A DNA stretch of 64,000 nt from Streptomyces asiaticus (GCF_018138715.1 NZ_JAGSHX010000006.1:806001-870000); one strand, 5' to 3'. Counted from the stretch's first letter, positions 1 through 8,103 are shown. A program made the numbers and translations. Notes: generated by a model from the letters alone, not told the origin.

Positions 1-152
1 TAGCCGTCGACGGACACGACGGCAGCTCCGTGGCCGAGCGTCCATGCTTTGGTGCGGGTGCGAGTGATCAGCGGGGCGTCATCTCGCGTGACGGGGTAGG
101 CCATGACCGGAGTACCGACCGGGTAGCGGGCGTTGAACTGCTCGGCGTTCAC
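1..152 (-). CDS. Hypothetical element protein, partial (C-terminus beyond window)
   Basis: Only the first 50 codons are inside the window. The start is GTG at 152, and this GTG overlaps the TGA of the upstream gene (GTGA), so the two are translationally coupled. The N-terminus begins VNAEQFNARYPVGTPVMAYP, a pattern I recall from small proteins of Streptomyces AICEs and conjugative plasmids; their function is unknown. It is the leftmost visible gene of a leftward operon in the integrated element. Confidence 0.6.
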   Translation of the reverse strand, partial: MNAEQFNARYPVGTPVMAYPVTRDDAPLITRTRTKAWTLGHGAAVVSVDG

Positions 153-556
153 GCGGCCACCGCCTTGAGAGTGTGGGCGGCGAGTTCGAGCAGCACGGCC
201 CCGTGGCAGTGGTCGGGCTGGCCGGGCTCCGGCAGCGGGCACGTACACGCGAGGTCCCGACCGCGCAACAGGTGGAGATCGGCGAGCACCCGGCGGCGAT
301 CGAAGACCTGATTGCCGATTCGGTAGGTCTCCTCAAACCATCCGCCCTGAGTGCCGACCCGCAGCCACTCGCGGTACGCCTGGGTCACGGCGCTGCGCGG
401 GTTCCCCATCTCGGCCTCGATGGCCTGCTGGATGGTGAACGGGTTCCCGAAGCGGGACGGGCGGGAGACGATGACGGCGCCAAGCGGGTTGGTCGTGGCG
501 TCGGCGAGCCGCCACCCGGGGGTGCGCTTGCGCTGGATGCGAGTGGGGGCGTTCAT
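149..556 (-). CDS. DUF4326 domain protein of the mobile element
   Basis: This 135-residue protein matches the DUF4326 pattern: an N-terminal stretch with SRPSRFGNPF, then a C-terminal segment with LRGRDLACTCP and DHCHGAVLLELA, whose Cys and His residues look metal-binding. The family is common in actinophages and integrative elements; its biochemical role is unknown. ATG at 556 is chosen over the upstream in-frame start at 577 because a strong GGGAGGA ribosome site lies just before it and because ATGA overlaps the stop of the preceding gene. It is part of a run of overlapping leftward genes, so it is probably made together with them. Confidence 0.8.
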   Translation of the reverse strand: MNAPTRIQRKRTPGWRLADATTNPLGAVIVSRPSRFGNPFTIQQAIEAEMGNPRSAVTQAYREWLRVGTQGGWFEETYRIGNQVFDRRRVLADLHLLRGRDLACTCPLPEPGQPDHCHGAVLLELAAHTLKAVAA

Positions 557-774
557 GCGGTCCTCCCAGGGATCCATCCGGGGTAGTCGGCTTCGGTGGA
601 GACGTGCACGTTGGGGTGGGTGGCGAGGTAGAGGGACAGCGACAGGGCCGACACCTGGGCGTCAGCACCCAGCGCGGACTCGCGGGCAATCGCCTTCCGC
701 AGCGGCACCTCAGCCGCCACCTGCTCGGCAGGCACATCCAGGGCGGTGATCGGATGGGGCTTGGTCGTCGCCAT
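553..774 (-). CDS. Small hypothetical protein of the mobile element
   Basis: A 73-residue protein with no recognised domain. It contains an alanine-rich helical middle part and ends in ADYPGWIPGRTA. It overlaps the gene downstream by ATGA (553-556) and starts at the stop codon of the gene upstream. A GGGGTGA ribosome site lies six bases before ATG 774; a GTG at 777 is the alternative start. The tight coupling on both sides is the best evidence that it is translated. It could be an accessory protein of the replication or transfer module, but nothing in the sequence shows this. Confidence 0.6.
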   Translation of the reverse strand: MATTKPHPITALDVPAEQVAAEVPLRKAIARESALGADAQVSALSLSLYLATHPNVHVSTEADYPGWIPGRTA

Positions 775-1658
775 CACCGGTCACCCCGCTCGGAGGCGTC
801 GGCCAGACGGCGAAGGTCTGCCGTCACCCAGTCGGCGCCGCTCTCGAACGTGTCGATGTAGCCGTCCGGCAGGTCGCGACCATCGGCCTCATCGGCGGCC
901 TGGCGCAGCACCTTGGCGTCGTGGGCCCGCATCACGCGCCCCGCATCGTCCGGCTGCGCGTCGACCCAGGTCGTGGCCTGTGACAGCAGGTACAGGGCGC
1001 CGAGCGCGGCCGTGCCGGGATCCTCGTGATCCTCGATCAAGTTGGCCAGGGCTGCCCGCCCCTCGACGGCCGCGCGCTCCAACTCGGCAACGCGCTTCTT
1101 GGCTTCGGTGGCGCGGCGGTAGTAGTCGCCTGCCGCCTCAGCCCGGTCACGGAGACGCTCCAGCTCGCCGTCACGCTCGCCCAACAGGCGGGTGAGGCGG
1201 GAGACCTCGGCCTCGGCGGCCTTCAACGCCACATCCCGCTCGGCCAGCGCGGCGTTCGTCTGCTGCCGCTCCGCACGGATCCGGTTCAGCTCGGCGAGCA
1301 GGGCCGCAATGTCGTCCGGAGCGTGGGCCGTGAACTCGGCGTGCTGCTTGTCGCCGAACACACCTACCGAGCCACGGATCACGGAGTGCTTCGTCTCCAA
1401 CACGTCCTCGACCACGTGGGACTGCTCGGGCGGGAAGACGCTCTTGGGGCCAACCGAACTGGCCCGCCAAGTGCTGCCCGTCATGACCCGGTCGCCGTTG
1501 AGTCGGTCGATGCGCTTGCGGATCTCGGTCTCGCGCTCCGGCAACAGAGGGGCGGGGGTGACGCCGGGGCACTGGTGGGCGACTCGGCCGAACATCCAGC
1601 GGTGAGCCGGGTGTGTCGCCGTGCGGTCGCACGTCTTGGGGACGAGGTTCGTGCTCAT
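774..1658 (-). CDS. Hypothetical coiled-coil protein of the mobile element
   Basis: A 294-residue protein of unknown function. Residues 1-45 include His and Cys positions (CDRTATHPAHRWMF), which could bind metal. A central part from about residue 115 to 205 is rich in Glu, Arg, Ala and Leu with heptad-like spacing (for example LAERDVALKAAEAEVSRL), so a coiled coil is likely. The C-terminal third is acidic and globular. ATG 1658 overlaps the stop of the upstream gene by ATGA. Similar architectures occur in actinophage and AICE accessory genes, but I do not recognise a named family. Confidence 0.6.
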   Translation of the reverse strand: MSTNLVPKTCDRTATHPAHRWMFGRVAHQCPGVTPAPLLPERETEIRKRIDRLNGDRVMTGSTWRASSVGPKSVFPPEQSHVVEDVLETKHSVIRGSVGVFGDKQHAEFTAHAPDDIAALLAELNRIRAERQQTNAALAERDVALKAAEAEVSRLTRLLGERDGELERLRDRAEAAGDYYRRATEAKKRVAELERAAVEGRAALANLIEDHEDPGTAALGALYLLSQATTWVDAQPDDAGRVMRAHDAKVLRQAADEADGRDLPDGYIDTFESGADWVTADLRRLADASERGDR

Positions 1659-2065
1659 CGCGCACCGCCGATCAGGGTGCGGGCCAGACGGGCAATCGCC
1701 GCATCCAGCGACGGCGGCACCTCGTTGCCCAACACCAGCGCCATCTCACGCTCATCCAGAGCGGACGCCAGCTCCGTGCGGGCCTTCTGCTCCCGCTCAT
1801 AGCGGAGTCGGGCATCACGGTCGTTCTGCCGGGCAGCCCAGTACGTGTACAGCAGCTCGTTCCACGCGTCGCCACGCTCGGCTTCCGGCAGCGACTCGTA
1901 GGCCAGCCGGCCGATGTCCTCCGGGGTGAAACCCTCCGGGCGGTCCGCCAGCAGCGTGTCCTCAGCCGCGTCGAACATCGCGGCCAGCGGGGAGACACGG
2001 CGGAGACCGGTGGTCAGCTCCTCGAAGATCGCGCCGGGTTCAGGGTTCTGAAAGAATGTGGACAC
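1655..2065 (-). CDS. Hypothetical protein of the mobile element
   Basis: A 136-residue acidic protein that I do not recognise. It starts with GTG at 2065 (MSTFFQNPEPGAIFEELTTG) and is predicted mostly helical, with a charged segment RDARLRYEREQKARTEL near the middle. It shares a four-base overlap with the next gene, so the operon reads on without a break. There are 84 bases between it and the excisionase-like gene upstream, enough for a separate ribosome site but with no clear promoter. Confidence 0.55.
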   Translation of the reverse strand: MSTFFQNPEPGAIFEELTTGLRRVSPLAAMFDAAEDTLLADRPEGFTPEDIGRLAYESLPEAERGDAWNELLYTYWAARQNDRDARLRYEREQKARTELASALDEREMALVLGNEVPPSLDAAIARLARTLIGGAR

Positions 2066-2149
2066 GGTCCACGCTCCTGTTCTTCAGGGTTCTGGGTGTG
2101 TGGATCCAGGCCGGCGTCGGGTGGCCCCCCGGCGTCGGCCGCAAAGCCG

Positions 2150-2491
2150 CTAGGCGGCGGACTTGACCGGCTTGGCGTACTTGCTGGGCTTCCGCTCGCC
2201 GTTCGCCTGCACCCACCGAATGTGGGCGGCGGTCATGCGCGGCGACTTGCCGATGTAGGTGCAGGGAATCCGGCCGTCCTGGATGTTCTCGACGACCCAG
2301 TTGGTCGTCTTGCCGAGGAACGGCGCGGCCTCTTCCGGAGTGAATGCCTTCAGCTCCAGTTCGGCAGCACTCGTCACAGTGGCGACCGACTCCAGGGCGG
2401 CGATGAGACGCTCGACCTGCTCGGCGGTCGGGAGGGACTCGGCCGGCGAGCTGTCGCCGGCGGGGATGCTGGCCAGGTTGCTCCTGGTCAC
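2150..2491 (-). CDS. Excisionase-like helix-turn-helix DNA-binding protein
   Basis: A 113-residue protein. Residues 50-95 fit the MerR/excisionase winged-helix fold: FTPEEAAPFLGKTTNWVVEN, then RIPCTYIGKSPRMTAAHIRW. Such proteins bend DNA at attachment sites and bias integrase toward excision, or act as small regulators. The N-terminal 45 residues are an unrelated helical extension. The GTG start at 2491 overlaps the stop of the Cro-like gene (GTGA), placing it second in the leftward operon under the switch region. A lytic-side excisionase separated from the integrase gene is common in temperate elements. An alternative is a transcriptional regulator. Confidence 0.6.
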   Translation of the reverse strand: MTRSNLASIPAGDSSPAESLPTAEQVERLIAALESVATVTSAAELELKAFTPEEAAPFLGKTTNWVVENIQDGRIPCTYIGKSPRMTAAHIRWVQANGERKPSKYAKPVKSAA

Positions 2492-2694
2492 GGGGGTTCT
2501 CCTTTGAGGATGGCTGCGAGCGGCACGTGCAGCTCTTCAGCGATGCGGTGGAGGGTCCCGTCTGCCGCTCCGCGTTGTCCGGTTTCGACGCGTGAGAGGT
2601 AGCCGGGCGACTTGCCGATGAGGTGTGCGAGCCGATTCAGGCCCAGTTCACGCGCCTCACGAATGGCTCTGATTGCGGCCCCGTTCGGTGTCAC
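2488..2694 (-). CDS. Cro-like XRE family regulator
   Basis: A 68-residue protein that is almost only an HTH_3 domain: IRAIREARELGLNRLAHLIG, then GYLSRVETGQRGAADGTLHR. It lies opposite a larger XRE gene across 246 bases, the layout of a lambda-type Cro/CI switch. I choose the GTG at 2694; a TTG at 2730 would add 12 residues that run through operator-like sequence. Operator-like motif AACACC directly abuts this start codon, so it probably represses its own leftward operon or competes with the repressor. The assignment to the lytic side is inference from position and size. Confidence 0.65.
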   Translation of the reverse strand: MTPNGAAIRAIREARELGLNRLAHLIGKSPGYLSRVETGQRGAADGTLHRIAEELHVPLAAILKGEPP

Positions 2695-2778
2695 AACACC
2701 TAAAGTAGGCCCCTTGCCGCATCGATGCAAGGTGTTACTCGGGGTTAAATGGGTGTTCCTCGGAGATCGTTAGGTGTT
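2695..2778. promoter_or_regulatory. Candidate operator array of the element's switch
   Basis: GGTGTT occurs at 2731-2736, 2752-2757 and 2773-2778, exactly 21 bp apart, each in a similar 10-bp context (AAGGTGTTAC, TGGGTGTTCC, TAGGTGTTAT). An inverted copy, AACACCTA, is at 2695-2702 beside the start of the Cro-like gene. Spacing of two helical turns places all sites on one DNA face. This is what a cooperative XRE repressor switch looks like; which protein binds is inference. Confidence 0.55.
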
Positions 2779-2940
2779 ATTGGGTGCAAGGGGGCCGCCT
2801 AAGAGGGCGATGTCTTGATCACCGTTACGCCTGTTAGCACTTAAGTGGGCAACAAAAAACCCCACCCAACACCGATCGATACAGGTCGATTGGGGTGAAG
2901 GGTGGGTGCGTGTTGCCTAACCGTGCGGCATGATGAACCC

Positions 2941-3486
2941 ATGGGTAGGGACTGGAAGCGCCTCGCTGACGCCGTGCGGGCTGCGCGTACAGCACTAGGG
3001 ATGACGCAAGTCGAACTCGCCGACGCGGCAGGCGTCGCCGAAGCAACCGTTCAGAACCTTGAGGGCGGCAAGGACCGCAACCGCCTCCCCACTTCCCTCC
3101 CCAGAGTGGAGCGAGCTCTCAGGTGGGGTCCAGGATCGGGTGCAGCCATCCTCAACGGCGGCGAGCCAGCCTCTCTGCCGCCGACCCTCGACACTGAAAC
3201 CGGAGCCGCAGAGAGCGCCCCCGCGGCAGCAGAGGGCGCTCCCCCTGGCGGGCTTCCCCTGCGGATCGTCCAAGAACTCGCCGATGGGCAACTTCTGGAC
3301 ACGACCGTCATGGACCTCACGCCGCTCGGCTCCGAGGCCCGCATGATCGTCGTCGTGAAGGGCAAGCCCGACGCCAGCCCCGAGCAGATCCGGCGCGACC
3401 TACTCGCATGGCAGAAAGCACAGCGCAAGCTGCAGAACCTTGGAGGCGACGACGAGGACGACCCTCCCGTGGCCAACGAGGCGTAG
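2941..3486 (+). CDS. XRE family repressor of the mobile element
   Basis: A 181-residue protein with an N-terminal HTH_3 domain (residues 5-60; DAVRAARTALGMTQVELADA and GVAEATVQNLEGG) and a C-terminal part of about 120 residues, proline- and alanine-rich around residues 75-105, ending in acidic DDEDDPPVANEA. This is the size and layout of immunity repressors of actinobacterial integrative elements. ATG 2941 is preferred over GTG 2902 because MGRDWKRLADAVR is the usual start of this family. There is no good ribosome site, so a leaderless message is possible. It is divergent from the Cro-like gene and cotranscribable with the integrase. Confidence 0.75.
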   Translation: MGRDWKRLADAVRAARTALGMTQVELADAAGVAEATVQNLEGGKDRNRLPTSLPRVERALRWGPGSGAAILNGGEPASLPPTLDTETGAAESAPAAAEGAPPGGLPLRIVQELADGQLLDTTVMDLTPLGSEARMIVVVKGKPDASPEQIRRDLLAWQKAQRKLQNLGGDDEDDPPVANEA

Positions 3487-3512
3487 GGCGCCTCTTCTTG
3501 CCGCTGCCAGGG

Positions 3513-3528
3513 CCTCCACATGTGGAGG
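3513..3528. terminator. Perfect 16-bp palindrome after the repressor gene
   Basis: CCTCCACATGTGGAGG is its own reverse complement; with flanking pairs and one G-T it extends to 3510-3531. It begins 27 bases after the repressor stop. It could fold as a terminator-like hairpin or be a binding site. There is no T tract, which is usual for Streptomyces terminators. Confidence 0.4.
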
Positions 3529-3590
3529 TCCTGTGTGCTTTGATGGCTCGATACCGACGAGAGGGCCACGCTCGAGGGTTGTGGGGGCCA

Positions 3591-3806
3591 ATGAAGGTCC
3601 AAGTACGCCGTGTGTCCGCGATGCCGCACAACACCGAGGTGTGGATTGACGACCAGCCGGACGCCTTCATCATCAACGTCGATAAGGAGCTGCCCGTCGA
3701 ACGTCTGACTCAGGTCCTGGAAGCCGCCTTCAACATAGCGGTCGATCACTGGCATCGAACGCCCAACGTCGTGGAGCGCCCACACCTCCGCCTCCACACG
3801 GGATGA
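3591..3806 (+). CDS. Small hypothetical protein between repressor and integrase
   Basis: A 71-residue protein starting MKVQVRRVSAMPHNTEVWID, followed by a helical segment ERLTQVLEAAFNIAVDHWHR and a basic tail. I do not recognise the family. An in-frame ATG at 3543 would add 16 basic residues; ATG 3591 is preferred because the sequence becomes protein-like there, but no strong ribosome site decides it. The gene sits in the same direction as the repressor and integrase, with 67 bases to the integrase start, so it may be part of the lysogeny transcript. Confidence 0.5.
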   Translation: MKVQVRRVSAMPHNTEVWIDDQPDAFIINVDKELPVERLTQVLEAAFNIAVDHWHRTPNVVERPHLRLHTG

Positions 3807-3873
3807 TCGCAGCACTGCACCGGCCCGCCCACACCCCCACTGGGCCGGGCCGGTCGTTCATTGGAGGTGAGCA

Positions 3874-5118
3874 GTGGCATACGCCGAGAAGCGCGGCAGG
3901 TACTGGCGCGGCCGGTACAAGCTGCCCAACGGCAAGTACGGGTCCGTCTCAGAAGATGACGACGGTCAGCCTTTCCGGACGAAGAACGCCGCGAAGCAGT
4001 ACGCGGCCGGCCTGGAGACCGACGTCAACCGGAAGACGTTCATCAACCCTCGTGACGGGCGAATCACTGTTGCGGAGTGGTCTGAGCTGTGGCTGGAGTC
4101 CATTGATGTCGGCCCCATCTCGGAGCGCGGCTACCGGTCCCGCCTGAAAGCAGTGATCATTCCCGAGTGGGGTTCGGTGGCGATGGGGGATGTGTCCGCT
4201 GTCGCCGTCGCCACATGGATCAAGAAGATTCGGCAGCAGTACAGCCTGGACCACGCCAACGGAATCGTGTCTACCTTTCGGATCATGTTCGACGATGCGA
4301 TCAAGTCGAAGATCCGGAGTGACAACCCGGTGCCCTCCCGCAGGTCCGGCCGCCGCGGTCGGTTCCAGCCCAGGCCGAAGACCGAGAAGGTCATCGCCAC
4401 CCCTCGGCAGGCTCTGCTGATCGCCCGCAATGCGATGTCTCTGCGAGGCTTCAACGAGTACGTCATGGTGCTCACCATGGCCTACACGGGGCTCCGCATC
4501 GGAGAGATCGCCGGGATCCATCGCAGCCACTTGGCGCTCAAGGACGAAGGGGCCGGCGCCCGAATCCACATGGCGCATCAGAGCCAGTACGTTGACGGCT
4601 CATTCACCGAGATTGACCCCAAATACGGATCCGGCCGAGGACTGATCATTCCGCAGTTCCTGGCGGACTTGCTCCAGCAGCTGCTGGACTCCCGCCCGGA
4701 GTCAGAGTGGGTCTTCACTGCGCCCAACGGTGGCCGTCTCCTGCGGGGCGGCGGCTGGTACAAAAGCACGTGGCACCCGATCGTAGAGGGCTGTGGTGCC
4801 CGTCCAAGCGGGTATGGCGGCATGCCGGCGCATGCAGGGCTTCGCCCGGTGCTGGGGGTGGAGGGCCTGACTCCGCACGGGTTGCGGCATTCGGAGAAGG
4901 TGTGGCTCGACGAGGAGGGGCATCCGAAGGTGGCGGTCGAGGCTCGGATGGGGCACACTCTCCCGGGCGTCGAGGGGACCTACTCGCACGTAACCCTCGG
5001 CATGGAGCTGAAGATCGCGGCGAGCCTGCAAGGTCTGTGGGAGCAGTCCCAGAGGCTGGTGGTCGGTCGTCGCGAGTTCGGGCCCCTTCCTCCCCCGCTG
5101 GCAGTGAATCGAAGTTGA
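3874..5118 (+). CDS. int: Tyrosine recombinase integrase
   Basis: A 414-residue site-specific integrase for insertion and excision of the element. The N-terminal 60 residues (RGRYWRGRYKLPNGKYGS) fit an arm-type DNA-binding domain, residues 65-165 a core-binding SAM-like domain, and the rest the catalytic domain. Catalytic residues are visible: Arg208 (TGLRIGE), His335 and Arg338 (HGLRH), His361 (RMGHT) and nucleophile Tyr370 (GTYSHVT). The full set and normal length suggest it is active. GTG 3874 follows a GGAGGTGAG ribosome site. It reads toward the chromosomal junction, as usual for pSAM2-type elements and many actinophages. Confidence 0.92.
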   Translation: MAYAEKRGRYWRGRYKLPNGKYGSVSEDDDGQPFRTKNAAKQYAAGLETDVNRKTFINPRDGRITVAEWSELWLESIDVGPISERGYRSRLKAVIIPEWGSVAMGDVSAVAVATWIKKIRQQYSLDHANGIVSTFRIMFDDAIKSKIRSDNPVPSRRSGRRGRFQPRPKTEKVIATPRQALLIARNAMSLRGFNEYVMVLTMAYTGLRIGEIAGIHRSHLALKDEGAGARIHMAHQSQYVDGSFTEIDPKYGSGRGLIIPQFLADLLQQLLDSRPESEWVFTAPNGGRLLRGGGWYKSTWHPIVEGCGARPSGYGGMPAHAGLRPVLGVEGLTPHGLRHSEKVWLDEEGHPKVAVEARMGHTLPGVEGTYSHVTLGMELKIAASLQGLWEQSQRLVVGRREFGPLPPPLAVNRS

Positions 5119-5247
5119 TCTCCCAGAATTCTCCCACTCGACTCGGGAGGCCCTCTTTCGCGATCTACGAAGAGTCGACGTCGGCCCTCGGATCACACAC
5201 CAGGAGGTGCGGTGACCTGCACAGAAAGGGATAGAATCTCCCGAGCC
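5119..5247. other. Probable right boundary (attachment site) of the integrated element
   Basis: Between the integrase stop and the start of the chromosomal SGNH hydrolase gene there must be the attR junction, since genes on the right are conserved chromosomal ones. I found no tRNA 3' end here, so the target is not an evident tRNA gene. A weak hairpin, CTCCC/GGGAG, is at 5131-5149. TAGAAT at 5232-5237 is a good -10 for the downstream gene, so the host promoter may have been rebuilt or left intact at the junction. Confidence 0.4.
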
Positions 5248-6018
5248 ATGCAGACGAACATCACCTACAGCAGCTTTGTCGCGCTCGGCGACTCCTTCAC
5301 CGAGGGAATGTCGGACGCGCTCCCCGACGGCACCTACCGAGGCTGGGCGGATCTGCTCGCCGGGCGGCTCGCGGCCCGCGCCCCCGGGTTCCGCTACGCC
5401 AACCTCGCCGTACGCGGCAAGCTCATCGGGCAGATCGTCGAGGAGCAGACGGGCCCGGCGGCGGACATGGGCGCCGACCTGGTGACCCTGGTCGGCGGGC
5501 TGAACGATGTGCTGCGACCGAAGTGCGACGTGGACCGGGTGTGCGGACTGCTGGAGGAGGCCGTCGAGCGGCTGGCGCCCAGCTGCAAGCGGCTGGTGCT
5601 GATGCGCAGCCCGGGGCGGCGCGGACCGGTGCTGGAGCGGTTCCTGCCCCGGATGGAGCGGCTGTTCGCGTTCATCGACGAGCTGGGCGCCCGGCATGAC
5701 GCGACCGTTGTGGACCTGTACGCGTCCGAGTCCGTCGGGGACCCCCGGATGTGGCACGAGGACCGGCTCCATCTGAACGCCGAGGGCCACCGGCGGGTCG
5801 CCGAGGCCGTATGGCAGGCGCTCGGCCTCGAGCCGGAGGAGGACTGGAACGCGCCCCTGCCGCCCGCGGTGCCCGTCGGGTGGCTGGCCCGCCGCTCCTC
5901 GGATGTGCGGTTCGCCCGCCAGCACCTCGGACCGTGGATCGGCAGGCGGCTGACCGGCCGCTCCTCGGGCGACGGGCGGGCCCCCAAGCGCGCCGAACTG
6001 CTGCCGTACGAGGGCTGA
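5248..6018 (+). CDS. SGNH/GDSL family hydrolase
   Basis: A 256-residue serine esterase or lipase-like enzyme. Block I is FVALGDSFTEGM (nucleophile Ser in GDS), block III is LVGGLNDVL (GxND), and block V is DRLHLNAEGHRRVA with the catalytic Asp and His (DxxH). No signal peptide is present, so it is likely cytoplasmic; the natural substrate is unknown. ATG 5248 is chosen over GTG 5212 because TAGAAT at 5232-5237 leaves only ten bases to the ATG, pointing to a leaderless message. It is followed by purB in the same direction, as I recall for other Streptomyces. Confidence 0.85.
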   Translation: MQTNITYSSFVALGDSFTEGMSDALPDGTYRGWADLLAGRLAARAPGFRYANLAVRGKLIGQIVEEQTGPAADMGADLVTLVGGLNDVLRPKCDVDRVCGLLEEAVERLAPSCKRLVLMRSPGRRGPVLERFLPRMERLFAFIDELGARHDATVVDLYASESVGDPRMWHEDRLHLNAEGHRRVAEAVWQALGLEPEEDWNAPLPPAVPVGWLARRSSDVRFARQHLGPWIGRRLTGRSSGDGRAPKRAELLPYEG

Positions 6019-6103
6019 TCCGTAGGGCCGGCTTCCGTGCCCTTCGGCAGGGTCCCTCGGCCACCGGTCTGGCCTGCGAGGACGGCCAGTAGACTCTGTG
6101 CAC

Positions 6104-7537
6104 GTGACTGGTAAGCCGCGCATTCCGAACGTCCTGGCCAACCGCTACGCCTCCACGGAGCTGGCCGTCCTGTGGTCCCCCGAGTACAAGGTGACGCTGG
6201 AGCGGCGGCTGTGGCTCGCCGTGCTCCGCGCCCAGAAGGACCTCGGAATCGAGGTGCCGGACGCCGCCCTCGCCGACTACGAGCGGGTCCTGGAAAACGT
6301 CGACCTGGCCTCGATCGCCGAGCGCGAGAAGGTCACCCGCCACGATGTGAAGGCCCGTATCGAGGAGTTCAACGCCCTCGCCGGCCATGAGCACGTCCAC
6401 AAGGGCATGACCTCCCGTGACCTCACCGAGAACGTGGAGCAGCTCCAGATCCGGCTCTCCCTGGAGCTGGTGCGGGACCGTACGGTCGCGGTGCTGACCC
6501 GGCTCGGCAAGCTGGCCGCCGACCACGCCGAGCTGGTGATGGCCGGGCGGTCGCACAATGTCGCGGCGCAGGCCACCACGCTCGGCAAGCGGTTCGCCAC
6601 CGCGGCGGACGAGCTGCTGGTGGCGTACGAGCGGCTGGAGAACCTGCTGGGCCGCTATCCGCTGCGCGGCATCAAGGGCCCGGTCGGCACCGCGCAGGAC
6701 ATGCTGGACCTGCTCGGCGGCGACGCGGCGAAGCTGGCCGAGCTGGAGCGGCGGATCGCCGCCCACCTCGGCTTCGGGCAGGCGTTCACCTCCGTCGGCC
6801 AGGTCTATCCGCGCTCGCTGGACTACGACGTCGTCACCGCGCTGGTGCAGCTGGCCGCGGCCCCGTCCTCGCTGGCCAAGACCATCCGGCTGATGGCCGG
6901 GCACGAGCTGGTGACCGAGGGCTTCAAGCCCGGCCAGGTCGGCTCGTCCGCGATGCCGCACAAGATGAACACCCGCTCCTGCGAGCGCGTGAACGGCCTC
7001 GCGGTGATCCTGCGCGGCTACGCCTCGATGACCGGCGAGCTGGCGGGCGACCAGTGGAACGAGGGCGATGTCTCCTGCTCGGTGGTGCGCCGGGTCGCGC
7101 TGCCGGACGCGTTCTTCGCCTTCGACGGGCTGCTGGAGACCTTCCTGACCGTGCTCGACGAGTTCGGCGCCTTCCCCGCCGTCGTCGCCCGTGAGCTGGA
7201 CCGCTACCTCCCCTTCCTCGCCACCACGAAGGTGCTGATGGGCGCCGTACGGGCCGGGGTGGGCCGCGAGGTCGCCCATGAGGCGATCAAGGAGCACGCG
7301 GTGGCCGCGGCGCTGGCGATGCGCGAACGGGGCGCCGAGCGCAATGAGCTGCTCGACTCGCTCGCCGCCGATGAGCGGATCCCGCTGGACCGGGCCGCGT
7401 TGGGCGCGCTGATGGACGACAAGCTCTCCTTCACGGGCGCGGCCGCGGACCAGGTGGGCGCGGTGGTCGCCCGGATCGAGGAGATCGTCAAGGAGCGCCC
7501 GGAGGCCGCCGCGTACGCCCCCGGCTCGATCCTCTGA
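6104..7537 (+). CDS. purB: Adenylosuccinate lyase
   Basis: This enzyme of purine synthesis splits fumarate from SAICAR and from adenylosuccinate. The 477-residue protein belongs to the fumarase/aspartase superfamily and shows the signature GSSAMPHKMNTRSCER, which holds the catalytic serine loop, near residue 285, and RSHNVAAQATT with the general acid/base His region. GTG 6104 lies nine bases after TAGACT (6090-6095), a good leaderless promoter; GTG 6098 is an alternative two codons upstream. The mug gene follows eight bases after its stop, so the two probably share a transcript. Confidence 0.93.
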   Translation: MTGKPRIPNVLANRYASTELAVLWSPEYKVTLERRLWLAVLRAQKDLGIEVPDAALADYERVLENVDLASIAEREKVTRHDVKARIEEFNALAGHEHVHKGMTSRDLTENVEQLQIRLSLELVRDRTVAVLTRLGKLAADHAELVMAGRSHNVAAQATTLGKRFATAADELLVAYERLENLLGRYPLRGIKGPVGTAQDMLDLLGGDAAKLAELERRIAAHLGFGQAFTSVGQVYPRSLDYDVVTALVQLAAAPSSLAKTIRLMAGHELVTEGFKPGQVGSSAMPHKMNTRSCERVNGLAVILRGYASMTGELAGDQWNEGDVSCSVVRRVALPDAFFAFDGLLETFLTVLDEFGAFPAVVARELDRYLPFLATTKVLMGAVRAGVGREVAHEAIKEHAVAAALAMRERGAERNELLDSLAADERIPLDRAALGALMDDKLSFTGAAADQVGAVVARIEEIVKERPEAAAYAPGSIL

Positions 7538-7545
7538 CGCCGGCG

Positions 7546-8103
7546 ATGACCCCCGCGCCGACCCCCGCCGAGCTGGAGGCCGCCCGCGACCGCCTCGTCC
7601 CCGATGTGGTCGCGGACGGTCTGCGCGTCCTCTTCTGCGGTATCAACCCCGGGCTGATGACGGCGGCCACCGGCCACCACTTCGCCCGCCCCGGCAACCG
7701 GTTCTGGCCCGCCCTTCACGCCTCCGGGTTCACCCCCCGGCGGCTCGATCCGTCCGAGCAGTCGGAGCTGGTGCGCTATGGACTCGGCATCACCAACGTG
7801 GTGGCACGCGCCAGCGCCCGGGCCGATGAGCTGACCGACGAGGAGTACCGCGAGGGCGGCCGGATCCTGGAGGAGAAGGTGCTCCGGCTGCGGCCGCGCT
7901 GGCTGGCGGTGGCCGGGGTCACCGCCTACCGGGTGGCATTCGGCGACAAGAAGGCGAAGATCGGGCCGCAGCCGAGGAGCATAGGCGAGACCCGGATCTG
8001 GGCCCTGCCGAATCCGAGCGGCCTCAACGCGCATTGGACGCTGCCGGCGATGGCGGAGGAGTACGGCCGCCTGCGCGCTGCCGCCGAGGCCGACGACTCA
8101 TGA
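7546..8103 (+). CDS. mug: G/U mismatch-specific DNA glycosylase
   Basis: The enzyme removes uracil or alkylated bases mispaired with guanine. The 185-residue protein carries the family motifs: FCGINPGLM with the active-site Asn, FARPGNRFWPALHASGF, and NPSGLNAHWTLP for intercalation into the mismatch. These are the hallmarks of Mug/TDG, and the length is close to that of the family. It starts eight bases after purB and ends 19 bases before a convergent gene. Pairing with purB has no obvious functional logic. Confidence 0.9.
   Translation: MTPAPTPAELEAARDRLVPDVVADGLRVLFCGINPGLMTAATGHHFARPGNRFWPALHASGFTPRRLDPSEQSELVRYGLGITNVVARASARADELTDEEYREGGRILEEKVLRLRPRWLAVAGVTAYRVAFGDKKAKIGPQPRSIGETRIWALPNPSGLNAHWTLPAMAEEYGRLRAAAEADDS

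Noticed and set aside
1..5200. Complete prophage or AICE
   Set aside because: Only the right end is in the window; no structural, replication or transfer genes are visible, so the type cannot be decided.
5119..5247. tRNA gene or tRNA 3' fragment at the element boundary
   Set aside because: No T-arm consensus, acceptor stem or CCA end could be found on either strand.
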